Position numbers and translations under genes: made by a program
In this document: piece after piece, positions 37,337 to 45,891 of the stretch
How the letters are laid out: every line of letters starts with the position of its first letter
Numbering within the stretch: the stretch's first letter is position 1
The notes under the pieces: generated by a model
What the model saw: the letters and a program-made list of their open reading frames with translations, nothing else
The model's database searches: none
Told to the model about the DNA's origin: nothing
Assembly (NCBI GenBank): GCA_028714915.1
Contig: JAQTLL010000001.1
Location: forward strand, 405,179-469,178
Length of the DNA stretch: 64,000 nucleotides
Direction: 5' to 3'
DNA from: Sulfuricurvum sp.
GTDB lineage: Bacteria; Campylobacterota; Campylobacteria; Campylobacterales; Sulfurimonadaceae

Positions 37337-38605
37337 ATGCACCAAACCATTACAGAAAAGATATTCTCCGAGCACGTCGGAAAACCCGTTTACGCAGGTG
37401 AAATCATCCGCTGTCCTATCGATATGGTCATCGGGAACGACATCACTACCCCGATTTCCATCAAAGCATTCGAGGAGATCGGAGCAACTAAACTCGCCAA
37501 TCCTGAGGGCTTTTCCATCGTCCTTGACCACTTCATCCCCGCCAAAGATATTGCCTCTGCCAATCAAGCGCGCATCAGCCGTGATTTTGCTAAAAAATAT
37601 CAGATGAAGCACTTTTTTGATGAAAAAGACATGGGGATCGAGCACGCATTACTTCCCGAAAAAGGGCTTGTTGTTCCTGGTGATGTCATCATCGGTGCCG
37701 ATTCTCATACGTGTACTCACGGTGCACTCGGAGCTTTTTCTACCGGAATGGGTTCGACCGATTTGGCATTTGCGATGATTACAGGGGGAAACTGGTTCAA
37801 AGTTCCCGAAAGCATCAAAGTTGTCCTCACGGGGAAACCGGGAAAATATACCACGGGTAAAGACATTATCTTGGAAATTATCCGCCTTATCGGAGTTGAT
37901 GGAGCCCTCTACCGCACTCTTGAATTTACAGGGGACACCATCCAATATCTTAGTATGGATGACCGATTTTCGATGTGCAATATGGCAATCGAAGCGGGTG
38001 CTAAAAGCGGTATCGTTGCCTATGACGACATCACGGCAGAATTTTTGAGCGACAAACCCATCGCCCGTGAGCCAAAAATATTTTACTCTGATGAAGACGC
38101 AACCTACGTCCAAGTCCTCGAAATTGATGTCGGAAAGCTTGAACCCGTCATTGCCTACCCATTTTTGCCCTCCAACGGGCACAGCCTCTCTCAAGCGGTG
38201 AATGACGGGATTAAAATCGATCAAGCCTTTATCGGAAGCTGTACCAATGGTCGATTGGGTGATCTTAAAATCGCTGCTGAAATTCTCAAAGGAAAACGGG
38301 TTCACCCCGATGTTCGCCTCATCGTCACACCGGCAACACAACGCATCGCACGAGAAGCAACCAAAGCGGGATACATGGACATCATCATCGATGCGGGCGG
38401 GGTTGTCTCCAACCCGACGTGCGGAGCATGCTTGGGTGGCTATATGGGGATCTTAGGCGATAACGAGGTTGCCATTGCAACAACCAATCGTAACTTTGTC
38501 GGACGTATGGGTTCACGCTCATCCAAAGTCTATCTCGCCAACTCTGCTGTTGCTGCTGCCTCGGCGATTACGGGTGTTATCACTGATCCTGCAACAATAA
38601 TTTAA
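37337..38605 (+). CDS. leuC: 3-isopropylmalate dehydratase large subunit
   Basis: Aconitase-family isomerase of leucine biosynthesis, 422 residues. The [4Fe-4S] ligands lie in IGSCTNGR and NPTCGACLGG; substrate-loop features GADSHTCTHGALGAF and GMGSTDLAF are also present. The length is that of the shorter, archaeal/epsilon-type LeuC/HacA group, so a homoaconitase-type activity cannot be excluded by sequence alone. leuD is not adjacent. AAGGT precedes the ATG. Confidence 0.92.
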   Translation: MHQTITEKIFSEHVGKPVYAGEIIRCPIDMVIGNDITTPISIKAFEEIGATKLANPEGFSIVLDHFIPAKDIASANQARISRDFAKKYQMKHFFDEKDMGIEHALLPEKGLVVPGDVIIGADSHTCTHGALGAFSTGMGSTDLAFAMITGGNWFKVPESIKVVLTGKPGKYTTGKDIILEIIRLIGVDGALYRTLEFTGDTIQYLSMDDRFSMCNMAIEAGAKSGIVAYDDITAEFLSDKPIAREPKIFYSDEDATYVQVLEIDVGKLEPVIAYPFLPSNGHSLSQAVNDGIKIDQAFIGSCTNGRLGDLKIAAEILKGKRVHPDVRLIVTPATQRIAREATKAGYMDIIIDAGGVVSNPTCGACLGGYMGILGDNEVAIATTNRNFVGRMGSRSSKVYLANSAVAAASAITGVITDPATII

Positions 38606-38615
38606 AGGATATTTC

Positions 38616-39068
38616 ATGAAACGTTCTCTTATCGCATTTGCTTTTTCACTTTCTCTTATCTCGCCTAATGCTTTCGCCTTTGATTTCGCTTCTGCGATAC
38701 AATCCGCCGCTCCGCTTACTGATGCTGTTGTTGCCAATACCTCTGTTGGCTCAAATCCGTTAGTAAAAAATATCACCTCATCTCTAGGTGTAACCCCGAC
38801 TCAAGCCATCGGTGGTTCAGCTGCTTTATTTGGTGAAGCAAAAAAAGACATGAAACCAGCCGACTTTAAATCACTAACATCGAGTATGCCAGCAATTGGT
38901 TCTTTGATGTCAGCCGTACCTGCAAGTACGAGCCCTCTTATGGCTCAATTTGCTAAACTTGGACTAAAACCTGAGATGATTGATAAATTCACCCCATTTA
39001 TCCTTGATTACGTCAAAAGCGGCACCACTCCTGCGATGGAAAATCTCGTAGCAGCAGCTCTTAAATAA
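38616..39068 (+). CDS. secreted DUF2780-like protein
   Basis: 150 residues with signal peptide MKRSLIAFAFSLSLISPNAFA. The mature part, with LGVTPTQAIGGSAALFGEAK and later PLMAQFAKLGL, resembles the DUF2780 family, all-helical with alanine and glycine richness. No enzymatic motif. It overlaps mobA by one base (TAATG). Confidence 0.7.
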   Translation: MKRSLIAFAFSLSLISPNAFAFDFASAIQSAAPLTDAVVANTSVGSNPLVKNITSSLGVTPTQAIGGSAALFGEAKKDMKPADFKSLTSSMPAIGSLMSAVPASTSPLMAQFAKLGLKPEMIDKFTPFILDYVKSGTTPAMENLVAAALK

Positions 39069-39649
39069 TGTTTCAAATCCCTTGCATTCTCTTTGCAGGC
39101 GGAAAAAGTTCCCGAATGGGACAAGACAAATCACTCCTCCCGTTCGGTGGATATTCGACCCTTGCGCAGTTCCAACATAACCGTCTCTCCAAACTTTTTA
39201 CACACGTTGCTATCTCAACCAAAACAGCTGATAAATTTGGTTTCGAAGCCGACTTTATCCTTGATCCTGATGGCGTTGATTTTGCCCCGACGGCAGGATT
39301 TGTGAGCGCGTTTAACACCCTTGGATGTGAACGATTTTTTGTTCTTAGTGTCGACTCCCCCTTTGTGAATGAGGAAATTATTAAATCATTAGTTGAAGCC
39401 GACAATACTGATTTGGATGCCGTAATCGCTAAAACTCCCTCAGGCACGCATCCGTTGACGGGACTTTATCACGTATCCCTTTTGGGTGAATTTCAACGTA
39501 TGCTCCAAGAGAGTGACCACCGCTTAGGAAAACTTCTCAGTATGAGTGCCACCCGATTTGTAGAGTTCGAAAACGAAGAACCCTTTATGAATCTCAATCA
39601 CCCTTACGAATACGAAGAAGCACTTTCACGCTATAATAATAAAAAATAA
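39068..39649 (+). CDS. mobA: molybdenum cofactor guanylyltransferase
   Basis: Attaches GMP to molybdopterin, forming the MGD cofactor needed by DMSO-reductase-family enzymes such as the one encoded at 45892-48804. 193 residues with the nucleotide-binding [19 protein letters not shown] and metal-binding LSVDSPFV, then [10 protein letters not shown] second Mo gene, moaC, follows within 15 bases. Confidence 0.93.
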   Translation: MFQIPCILFAGGKSSRMGQDKSLLPFGGYSTLAQFQHNRLSKLFTHVAISTKTADKFGFEADFILDPDGVDFAPTAGFVSAFNTLGCERFFVLSVDSPFVNEEIIKSLVEADNTDLDAVIAKTPSGTHPLTGLYHVSLLGEFQRMLQESDHRLGKLLSMSATRFVEFENEEPFMNLNHPYEYEEALSRYNNKK

Positions 39650-39663
39650 ATAGGGATTTGCCT

Positions 39664-40137
39664 GTGAATTTAACCCATTTAGATGAGCGTAACCGACCTA
39701 AGATGGTCGATGTATCCGACAAAAACACTACCTCGCGTACCGCCGTTGCAAGCGGGCTGATTACGATGAGCCAAGATGCATATGAAGCCGTAGTCAACCA
39801 AACCGCCAAAAAAGGACCTGTTCTTCAAACTGCCGTCATCGCAGCCATCATGGGGACGAAAAAAACAAGCGACCTTATCCCAATGTGCCATCCGCTCAAT
39901 CTCAGCGGTGTCAACTGCGATATTGACGAACTTCCAGACTTACCGGGATTTCGTCTCATCGTTACTGCCAAACTCAGCAGTCAAACAGGGGTAGAAATGG
40001 AAGCCCTCACAGGGACAAGCATCGGATTGCTCACCATTTATGATATGCTCAAAGCAATTGATAAAGGGATGATAATCGGACCCATCCAACTTGAAACCAA
40101 ATCAGGAGGAAAAAGTGGCGATTACATGCGAAATTAA
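39664..40137 (+). CDS. moaC: cyclic pyranopterin monophosphate synthase
   Basis: Second step of molybdopterin synthesis. 157 residues with [30 protein letters not shown] and the catalytic [20 protein letters not shown] with DK further on. A GTG at 39664 is used, eight bases after AGGG; a TTG at 39658 would be too close. It overlaps the following gene by 23 bases. Confidence 0.94.
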   Translation: MNLTHLDERNRPKMVDVSDKNTTSRTAVASGLITMSQDAYEAVVNQTAKKGPVLQTAVIAAIMGTKKTSDLIPMCHPLNLSGVNCDIDELPDLPGFRLIVTAKLSSQTGVEMEALTGTSIGLLTIYDMLKAIDKGMIIGPIQLETKSGGKSGDYMRN

Positions 40138-40387
40138 TGGGCAACAGCTGCAGCTTGAATATCCCTGTTCATGGTGCTACAAAGTCGTAGCCCTTGAGAG
40201 AGCAGGAATTGAAATAGCGGCGATGGAAATTTTTTCCCAGCGAATTTATTCACTAAAACCCTCTAATACGAGCCGTAATGGAAAATACGTCAGCATGAAC
40301 TTAGAACTGTTGGTGCATAATGAGGACGAACGTACTTTTTTCTATGAAACACTTAAAGCCCATCAGCACATCAAAATGGTATTATAA
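40115..40387 (+). CDS. DUF493/YbeD-like protein
   Basis: 90 residues starting at GTG 40115, just after a strong AGGAGG. The pattern [35 protein letters not shown] and a final KMVL matches the small YbeD/DUF493 ferredoxin-like fold family of unknown function. It overlaps moaC and ends nine bases before the coiled-coil gene. Confidence 0.78.
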   Translation: MAITCEINGQQLQLEYPCSWCYKVVALERAGIEIAAMEIFSQRIYSLKPSNTSRNGKYVSMNLELLVHNEDERTFFYETLKAHQHIKMVL

Positions 40388-40396
40388 AGGATTTTT

Positions 40397-41368
40397 ATGA
40401 GTCTCGAAACCTTTCAAAATCAATTTACTCCAGAGGCAATAGCCAATCTGTCTCTTGATCAGCTAAAGACGTTTACTGTCTCTCTCTTAAATGATGAAGC
40501 ATCAACTCTGCACAATGAACTCGAAGAGCTTCTCGAACAAAAAGAGCGCCTTGAGCGTCAAATTACCCGTAAAAGTGAAGAACTGCAGCACCTAAAATAC
40601 CAATGTTTTGATGTTTTAGAAAAAAGATTTAATGAGGATGAAGGAATTTTAGAAAAATTACACCAAATAAAAATCCAATCCGTTGATCTACTCGACATAC
40701 TCGAAGAGATGGTCGAATCGGCTATTATCACAACGCTTGAAAAAGGGTCCGATACCGAAGAGACGCTTCATGAAATCATCAAAGAACTCACCTTCCAAAC
40801 GCTCAATGCCAATGTTCTCAATGCCGTTCGTATCCGCCAGATTTTTTCGAGCATACTCCAAAGCGCCCTCAATATTGCCGAAGCAACCCCCAATCAGGCC
40901 GAGCCTATTTTACGAGGAACACTTCTGGGTATCCGTTCAGCGCTTCACAAATCGATCGAAAAATTTCGTCAATATCTTCTCTATCTTCCCGATGAGATAC
41001 GGGCACTGTATCACAAAGAGTATCAATTGATTGAAGACGAGCTAGAACAAATTCATACCCTCTTTGGTCAAATTGTCCATGGACTCTCCAAGCACAACTC
41101 TCCCGCTATCATCGAGCAGCTTACCGCTATTGGCGCTGAAATCCGTCTTGATACCGATGAACTCTCGATTTTGTCTCAAGAAACCGCCAAACTTCTCCAA
41201 AGCAAGCTCTCCAAACTACGTCAGGAAGTGAGTCAGCGCGGAGCTGCCCTGCTCAATTCAACCTCAGCACAAGAAGCAAAAGCGATGGGTAAACGAGCAT
41301 GGAGTGTTGCTAAGTCAACGATGGAAGGGGCACTTAAAAGTGCCAAAGAGGCGATAGAGAAGAAATAG
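40397..41368 (+). CDS. coiled-coil protein, unknown
   Basis: 323 residues with no signal peptide or membrane segment. Strong coiled coil at about 30-75 (ELEELLEQKERLERQITRKS), further helices through 250, and a basic alanine-rich tail (AKAMGKRAWSVAKSTM...). Not assignable to a function. Confidence 0.7.
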   Translation: MSLETFQNQFTPEAIANLSLDQLKTFTVSLLNDEASTLHNELEELLEQKERLERQITRKSEELQHLKYQCFDVLEKRFNEDEGILEKLHQIKIQSVDLLDILEEMVESAIITTLEKGSDTEETLHEIIKELTFQTLNANVLNAVRIRQIFSSILQSALNIAEATPNQAEPILRGTLLGIRSALHKSIEKFRQYLLYLPDEIRALYHKEYQLIEDELEQIHTLFGQIVHGLSKHNSPAIIEQLTAIGAEIRLDTDELSILSQETAKLLQSKLSKLRQEVSQRGAALLNSTSAQEAKAMGKRAWSVAKSTMEGALKSAKEAIEKK

Positions 41369-41374
41369 CCCTCT

Positions 41375-41430
41375 GTCATTCCCGTGAAAACGAGAATCCA
41401 GCTGGATACCCGCCTACGCGGGTATGACGA
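41375..41430. repeat. dispersed palindromic repeat, family A copy 1
   Basis: GTCATTCCCGTGAAAACGAG leading to AATCCAGCTGGATACCCGCC and ending in GGTATGACGA. The ends GTCAT and ATGAC pair, and internal ACCCGC/GCGGGT (with CTAC loop) makes a strong hairpin. It fills the gap between convergent genes and could terminate both. Related copies stand at 63651-63774. Confidence 0.75.
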
Positions 41431-41435
41431 ATAGG

Positions 41436-42521
41436 TTACATATCCCGAGCTAGAGTGAACATATTACTAAATTCTTTTTTATACCCTTCACAGCGATCAC
41501 AAATCGGGTCGCCGCCTTTATACGGAAACGGACAGCGGCATTCATTGCACATCACCATCTCATAGTGAACCAATTGCTCTGAACGCTCATACGCGATACT
41601 GACCATATCAAATCCCTCTTTAGGAGTAATCGCATGCGCCTTGCATATATCTTCACAGATACCGCATCCGATACACTTGCCTTGACTAAAATAGATTCCC
41701 TGCTTGTCTGACGTAGGAAACAGTGCATCAGTCGGACAAAACTGGGTACAATCTCCACAATTCGTACACGCATTAAAATCAATTTTTTTATTAAAGAAAA
41801 GTGGACTTGACTCTGAAAATTCCGTTATCGTCATCTTCCCGACATGCTCTTTGAGACTGTTTTTCAAAAGAATACGCTTCAATGGCATAACAACATCAGG
41901 AAGAGCATGATGGGATGCCGTCATACTTTTAAGCGGTTTCTCATTCTCTCTAATAGCTTCTTTGGCTTTTTCAAATCCCTTGCGAAACAATGCTCGGCGC
42001 TCTTCTTGCTCTTCTTGTACTTCAACTGTTTTAATCTCTTTAGCAATCGAGGTTTGGGTTAAAAAATCATTTGCTTCTTCTATATGAGAACGAATAACAG
42101 CTTCCAGCTTACCGTTTTCATTCAAAATACACGAGGCACAATGACTCATATCACACACTACGTCCAACTCTCCGCGTAATGTCATAACAAGCAGATGATC
42201 CGTATCAAAAATCCCAAGACAGGGTGTTGTGCTTTTACATGAGAGCAAAGAGTTCTCCTGTCCTTGAAAAGAGGCAGAAAACTCATTGGGGTCAAAACTC
42301 TCAATCTCAAAAGCTTCCGTAGGACAGCTCCCGATACATCCTGCACATTCAATACACTCATTATCAAACAAGGTAAGTTTATTACGCACCAAATGGATCG
42401 CTTCTTTGGGACACAAATCAATACAAATATGGCAATCATTATGGAAATATTCATTGCGTAAACAACGTGTCGCCGTAAAGCTAAAAAGGTTACTTTTTTG
42501 AATAAAGTTATGATTACCCAT
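41436..42521 (-). CDS. polyferredoxin-like 4Fe-4S protein
   Basis: 361-residue soluble iron-sulfur protein. Cysteine motifs: CHICIDLCPKEA and CIECAGCIGSCPTEA near the N-terminus, CTNCGDCTQFCPTDA and CIGCGICEDICKAHA in the second half, and CNECRCPF with CDRCEGY at the end. No signal peptide, so cytoplasmic; probably an electron carrier or an assembly factor for the molybdoenzyme encoded upstream. The ATG at 42521 overlaps the TorD-like gene by eight bases. Confidence 0.85.
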   Translation of the reverse strand: MGNHNFIQKSNLFSFTATRCLRNEYFHNDCHICIDLCPKEAIHLVRNKLTLFDNECIECAGCIGSCPTEAFEIESFDPNEFSASFQGQENSLLSCKSTTPCLGIFDTDHLLVMTLRGELDVVCDMSHCASCILNENGKLEAVIRSHIEEANDFLTQTSIAKEIKTVEVQEEQEERRALFRKGFEKAKEAIRENEKPLKSMTASHHALPDVVMPLKRILLKNSLKEHVGKMTITEFSESSPLFFNKKIDFNACTNCGDCTQFCPTDALFPTSDKQGIYFSQGKCIGCGICEDICKAHAITPKEGFDMVSIAYERSEQLVHYEMVMCNECRCPFPYKGGDPICDRCEGYKKEFSNMFTLARDM

Positions 42522-43083
42522 TGGCAATCTTTTGGTGCAAATATTCATAATCCGATGCCAAAAACTCGACCATAAAATCACATATATCTTTGTAAAAAGG
42601 GGTATCCGCCATGCTTTTCATCCCGAGCATATACGGGACAGCCCACATAAACAAATGCTCATCCATAAACTGAACTTGTGCCTTCATCTCGTTACGAAAT
42701 ACCAGTATCTGCATGAAAGCCAGTTCGATGGAGAGGTGATCGGGAGCCATAAGTTCGGTTTGATCCATATTGAGCTCAAAACCATGGATAAAATAAAATG
42801 CCATTACGGGATTTTGCAATCCTACAAGCGTCTCATTTTTAGCATCCAATACAAAGGATTCAACCGGTTGTGTGTTGAGAAAAAACATCGAACTATAATC
42901 CATATTAAGTGCGTCATACAGTTCTTCTTCACTCGTTGCATCAAACCATGCTTTCGTCTCTTCACCAATAACCTCAAGCAATTGTTGATTATTCTTAAGG
43001 TCAGTGATAAAACGACGATCAGGGATATTGCTCATGACGCGCGATAGAAAAGCATAGATATAACGTCGATATTCAGTGTTCAT
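42514..43083 (-). CDS. TorD/DmsD-family molybdoenzyme chaperone
   Basis: 189-residue all-helical protein in the TorD family, which guards molybdoenzyme precursors during cofactor loading and Tat export. The best block is PDHLSIELAFMQILVFRNEM, close to the PDHLSxELxFM signature of these chaperones. The ATG at 43083 follows AGGAA; the preceding TTG is not needed. Its natural client is the RR-leader alpha subunit encoded at 45892-48804. Confidence 0.9.
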   Translation of the reverse strand: MNTEYRRYIYAFLSRVMSNIPDRRFITDLKNNQQLLEVIGEETKAWFDATSEEELYDALNMDYSSMFFLNTQPVESFVLDAKNETLVGLQNPVMAFYFIHGFELNMDQTELMAPDHLSIELAFMQILVFRNEMKAQVQFMDEHLFMWAVPYMLGMKSMADTPFYKDICDFMVEFLASDYEYLHQKIANG

Positions 43084-43143
43084 CAATAATTCCTAAAATA
43101 AAAAGGGATTGTGTATTTCGTCATTGTAGACAGACAGTATACA

Positions 43144-43165
43144 CTCCCAAGCTAGAGCTTGGGAG
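43144..43165 (-). terminator. perfect hairpin between structural and accessory genes
   Basis: CTCCCAAGC (43144-43152) and GCTTGGGAG (43157-43165) form a 9-bp perfect stem with a four-base loop, in the gap between the 132-residue gene and torD on the minus strand. No T run follows, so attenuation or mRNA protection is as likely as termination. Confidence 0.55.
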
Positions 43166-43184
43166 CGAGAAGTTGAAGGGTTTA

Positions 43185-43583
43185 TTATAAACAACCCTTG
43201 AAAAATGATTTCTGCGGTGGCGGCGGAGCTTTAAATTCAGTAGCCGCGATAGTATTGGTCGCCGCGTCTAAAACACCGACGATAATAACACCGTTCTTGT
43301 TCATCCCCTCGCCCAGTTCAGAAACTTTCAATTTACTGACATCAATGAGATATGTTTTCCCAGTATTATGCTGGAAGAGTGCTAATTTTGGTTTTGTGGT
43401 TGCGCCTGGTTCGATTTTTTTAAAACAATTATCAGTCCCACACGCATAATTCTCTAAATAACAATCCGCGAATGCTCCCTGCGCAGCACAGCCAGGAGTT
43501 GTCAATAATCCCTCAAACTCTTGACCTTCATTTGCCAATGCGCCAACAACAAGTGCTGCACAAACAAGTGCAATCTTTTTCAT
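43185..43583 (-). CDS. small secreted Cys-rich protein of the molybdoenzyme operon
   Basis: 132 residues with signal peptide MKKIALVCAALVVGALA. Mature cysteines lie in TTPGCAAQ, ADCYLENYACGTDNC and the final GCL. The pattern does not match haem or Fe-S motifs; disulfides are likely. The end KAPPPPQKSFFKGCL is unusual. It overlaps the gamma subunit gene by one base. Function not recognised. Confidence 0.75.
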   Translation of the reverse strand: MKKIALVCAALVVGALANEGQEFEGLLTTPGCAAQGAFADCYLENYACGTDNCFKKIEPGATTKPKLALFQHNTGKTYLIDVSKLKVSELGEGMNKNGVIIVGVLDAATNTIAATEFKAPPPPQKSFFKGCL

Positions 43584-44785
43584 TATTCTACCTCCGCTTT
43601 GAGCGTTTCAAGATAAGCCACGATGTCATCTAACGTATTCTTATCCAAATGACTGTAATCGGTCATTGTAGAAATACGCTTCCCTTTTTCAATATTATAC
43701 CACGGTGTATTGCTGTGGGCATTGCGATTATATCCCGGAACAATAGCTGCAGATGGTTTAACAATCGATTCACGAAGATAAGAAGCCGTAGAGTATCCGC
43801 CCACATTTTTAAGCGAGGGAGCCATGAATGATTTAGAATCAGCCGATGTCATTTGGTGACAGCCGCTACATCCGTTTGATTCTGCTGCTTCTTTACCTTT
43901 AGCGGCATTGCCTTTAGAATCCGTGGTCAAATCTGCTATTAATGCCGCATTTTGTTTTTGACCATCCAGATTAATAGCAATCCATGCGCTTAGATTCTTA
44001 AGCCCATTGCGACCCATCTTTGATCCATCCCATACTGCGATAGAAACCGGTACTGTTCCGCTAAGATTAACGTAGTCATCTTTCAAAGGACGACTAAGAG
44101 TCCCAATCCAACCAGAAGTTCCATAGATCATAGCACTCTCTGCTTTCATGGAACCGTCTTTGATCTCTGTCAATGAACGGAATCCTTCACCCACAAAAAC
44201 ACGCTCATAGTCAGTTACGGCCAGTGCTGCGACTTTCGCATCGAAAGCAGCCAATTCTTTTCCAAATACGTCCGTTTGTTGACGGTTGACTTGTATAGAG
44301 ACATCTTTGTTTCCATTGGGCTCATACACTTTTTCAGTTGCTTTTTGCAGATGAACGACTACCGGACGACCAACTGAACCCATTCCGATATACGGCAAAG
44401 GCTGTGGCTTAGCCGTTGCGCCAGCAAATTGAACCGCAAAACCATCACTGTACTCAGTTGAAGTTGCACCCGTTTGGAGATCTTTTGTTCCATCTGCCCA
44501 CTTCACCATTAATGCAATACTCTTACCATCATACAATGCTGCAACCTGTGCTTTTTTTGCTTTCGCATTTTCGCACAGTGCATTCGCTTTTTTATCGTTC
44601 ATCTCGATAGCAGTTTGTGGATAAAGCGTTACGCTAGAAAATTTTGCTTTCGACCAAACAGCCGAATCCGCTTTAATAGCCTTCAAGCTATCGGTTACTT
44701 TAACAGCAGTAATTGCTGCATCCGCTGCAAGAGCAGCCGAACATGCAAGACCCAATGAAAGGAGTGATGTTAAAATCTTGTTCAT
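43583..44785 (-). CDS. fused haem-b gamma subunit and cytochrome c of type II DMSO-reductase family
   Basis: 400-residue secreted protein (signal peptide MNKILTSLLSLGLACSAALA). Residues 25-285 look like the haem-b-binding gamma subunit of ethylbenzene/DMS dehydrogenases: YIGMGSVGRPVVVHL supplies a candidate axial Met (M135) and AVWDGSKMGRNGLKNLSAW a Lys (K263). The last 100 residues are a c-type cytochrome with NGCSGCHQM (C306, C309, H310). Gamma subunits of known relatives are about half this length and carry no haem c, so this is a fusion that could pass electrons directly to a soluble acceptor. It overlaps the beta gene by one base. Confidence 0.87.
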   Translation of the reverse strand: MNKILTSLLSLGLACSAALAADAAITAVKVTDSLKAIKADSAVWSKAKFSSVTLYPQTAIEMNDKKANALCENAKAKKAQVAALYDGKSIALMVKWADGTKDLQTGATSTEYSDGFAVQFAGATAKPQPLPYIGMGSVGRPVVVHLQKATEKVYEPNGNKDVSIQVNRQQTDVFGKELAAFDAKVAALAVTDYERVFVGEGFRSLTEIKDGSMKAESAMIYGTSGWIGTLSRPLKDDYVNLSGTVPVSIAVWDGSKMGRNGLKNLSAWIAINLDGQKQNAALIADLTTDSKGNAAKGKEAAESNGCSGCHQMTSADSKSFMAPSLKNVGGYSTASYLRESIVKPSAAIVPGYNRNAHSNTPWYNIEKGKRISTMTDYSHLDKNTLDDIVAYLETLKAEVE

Positions 44786-45882
44786 TAGTGGTGTCCTCCC
44801 GCTTTTGTAAATTTACCGGCAATGTAGCGTGTATCTACAGGTGCTAGAGGTGTACGGTTTTGCTCTTTTGCTACTTCTTGATAGTAGTGATTATCAAGAC
44901 GGAACATATCCGCGTGTTGGTACGCGATCAAAATATCCATCAATTCACTTACGCCCGTCTCTTTACGTTTTTTCATCTCAGCTTTAAGTGTTTTAATTGC
45001 ACCATGAACTTCTTTGCCAAAAAGTTTTTCAAGCTCTTCGATTGGAAGACGTGTCGAGCCTTCAATAATTTTCCCCTCAGCATCAAATTTAGCAGGAGAC
45101 TCGGTCGGCGGAACATAATAAACATTTGGTTGTGTGCCGTAATCCGGACGAAGACCAATTGCTACTTTATAGACATTTACCAATTTATGAACTTGTGAAT
45201 CTAAATCATCCAAGAATCCAACAAAACGGATACGACCGACACATTGTTGTGCACATGCCGGTGGCAAACCTTGTTCAATACGTGGGAAACACAAAATACA
45301 TTTCTCTGATTTAGAGATTTTTGGATTGAAATAGATTTTTTTGTAAGGACATCCCGCGATACAATAGCGGTACCCTTGACAACGATCCAAGTCAACCAAA
45401 ACAACACCGTCTTGCTCACGTTTGAAGATAGCATCACGAGGACACGCACTCAAACATCCCGGATTTGTACAGTGGTTACAAATACGTGGAAGGTAGAAAA
45501 AATAGTTGTCTTGTGGGAATGCACCCGCACCTTGGTCTTCATCCCAGTTTGGTCCCCATGTTGGAGAGATGTGAGGCTGGAATCGATTATGATCTGCGCT
45601 ATCTGTCATTAATGACTCATAGTTATAATCCCAAGGTACACCATAATCAGCTTCAAGATTTGGGATAACACCCGGTTGAAGGTCGCCGGCAGCGTCAAAA
45701 CCGCCACCAAGCTCCATCCAGTTTTTCGGGTACCCCGTACCTGGATAGGTCTCTACGTTATTCCAATACATATATTCACGGCCGTTACGGTTTGTCCACT
45801 GCGTTTTACATGCCACAGTACATGTTTGGCACCCGATACATTTGTTCAGGTCCATGACCATTGCTAATTGTCTTTTAGACAT
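44785..45882 (-). CDS. iron-sulfur beta subunit of type II DMSO-reductase family enzyme
   Basis: 365-residue polyferredoxin of the NarH/SerB/DdhB/EbdB type. The first cluster motif is CIGCQTCTVACK followed by the diagnostic WTNRNGREYMYWNNVET; then CNHCTNPGCLSACPRDA, CQGYRYCIAGCPYKKIYF (aromatic in place of one cysteine, consistent with a [3Fe-4S] cluster) and CILCFPRI with CAQQCVGRIRF. No signal peptide, so it would be exported with the alpha subunit. Transfers electrons between the Mo site and the haem-b subunit. Confidence 0.95.
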   Translation of the reverse strand: MSKRQLAMVMDLNKCIGCQTCTVACKTQWTNRNGREYMYWNNVETYPGTGYPKNWMELGGGFDAAGDLQPGVIPNLEADYGVPWDYNYESLMTDSADHNRFQPHISPTWGPNWDEDQGAGAFPQDNYFFYLPRICNHCTNPGCLSACPRDAIFKREQDGVVLVDLDRCQGYRYCIAGCPYKKIYFNPKISKSEKCILCFPRIEQGLPPACAQQCVGRIRFVGFLDDLDSQVHKLVNVYKVAIGLRPDYGTQPNVYYVPPTESPAKFDAEGKIIEGSTRLPIEELEKLFGKEVHGAIKTLKAEMKKRKETGVSELMDILIAYQHADMFRLDNHYYQEVAKEQNRTPLAPVDTRYIAGKFTKAGGHH

Positions 45883-45891
45883 CTAAACCCC

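Noticed and set aside
37649..38341. 230-codon minus-strand frame opposite leuC
   Set aside because: Antisense to well-conserved LeuC motifs; no ribosome binding site or domain.
41375..41430. CRISPR repeat
   Set aside because: A single palindromic unit without regularly spaced copies or spacers; no cas gene in the window.
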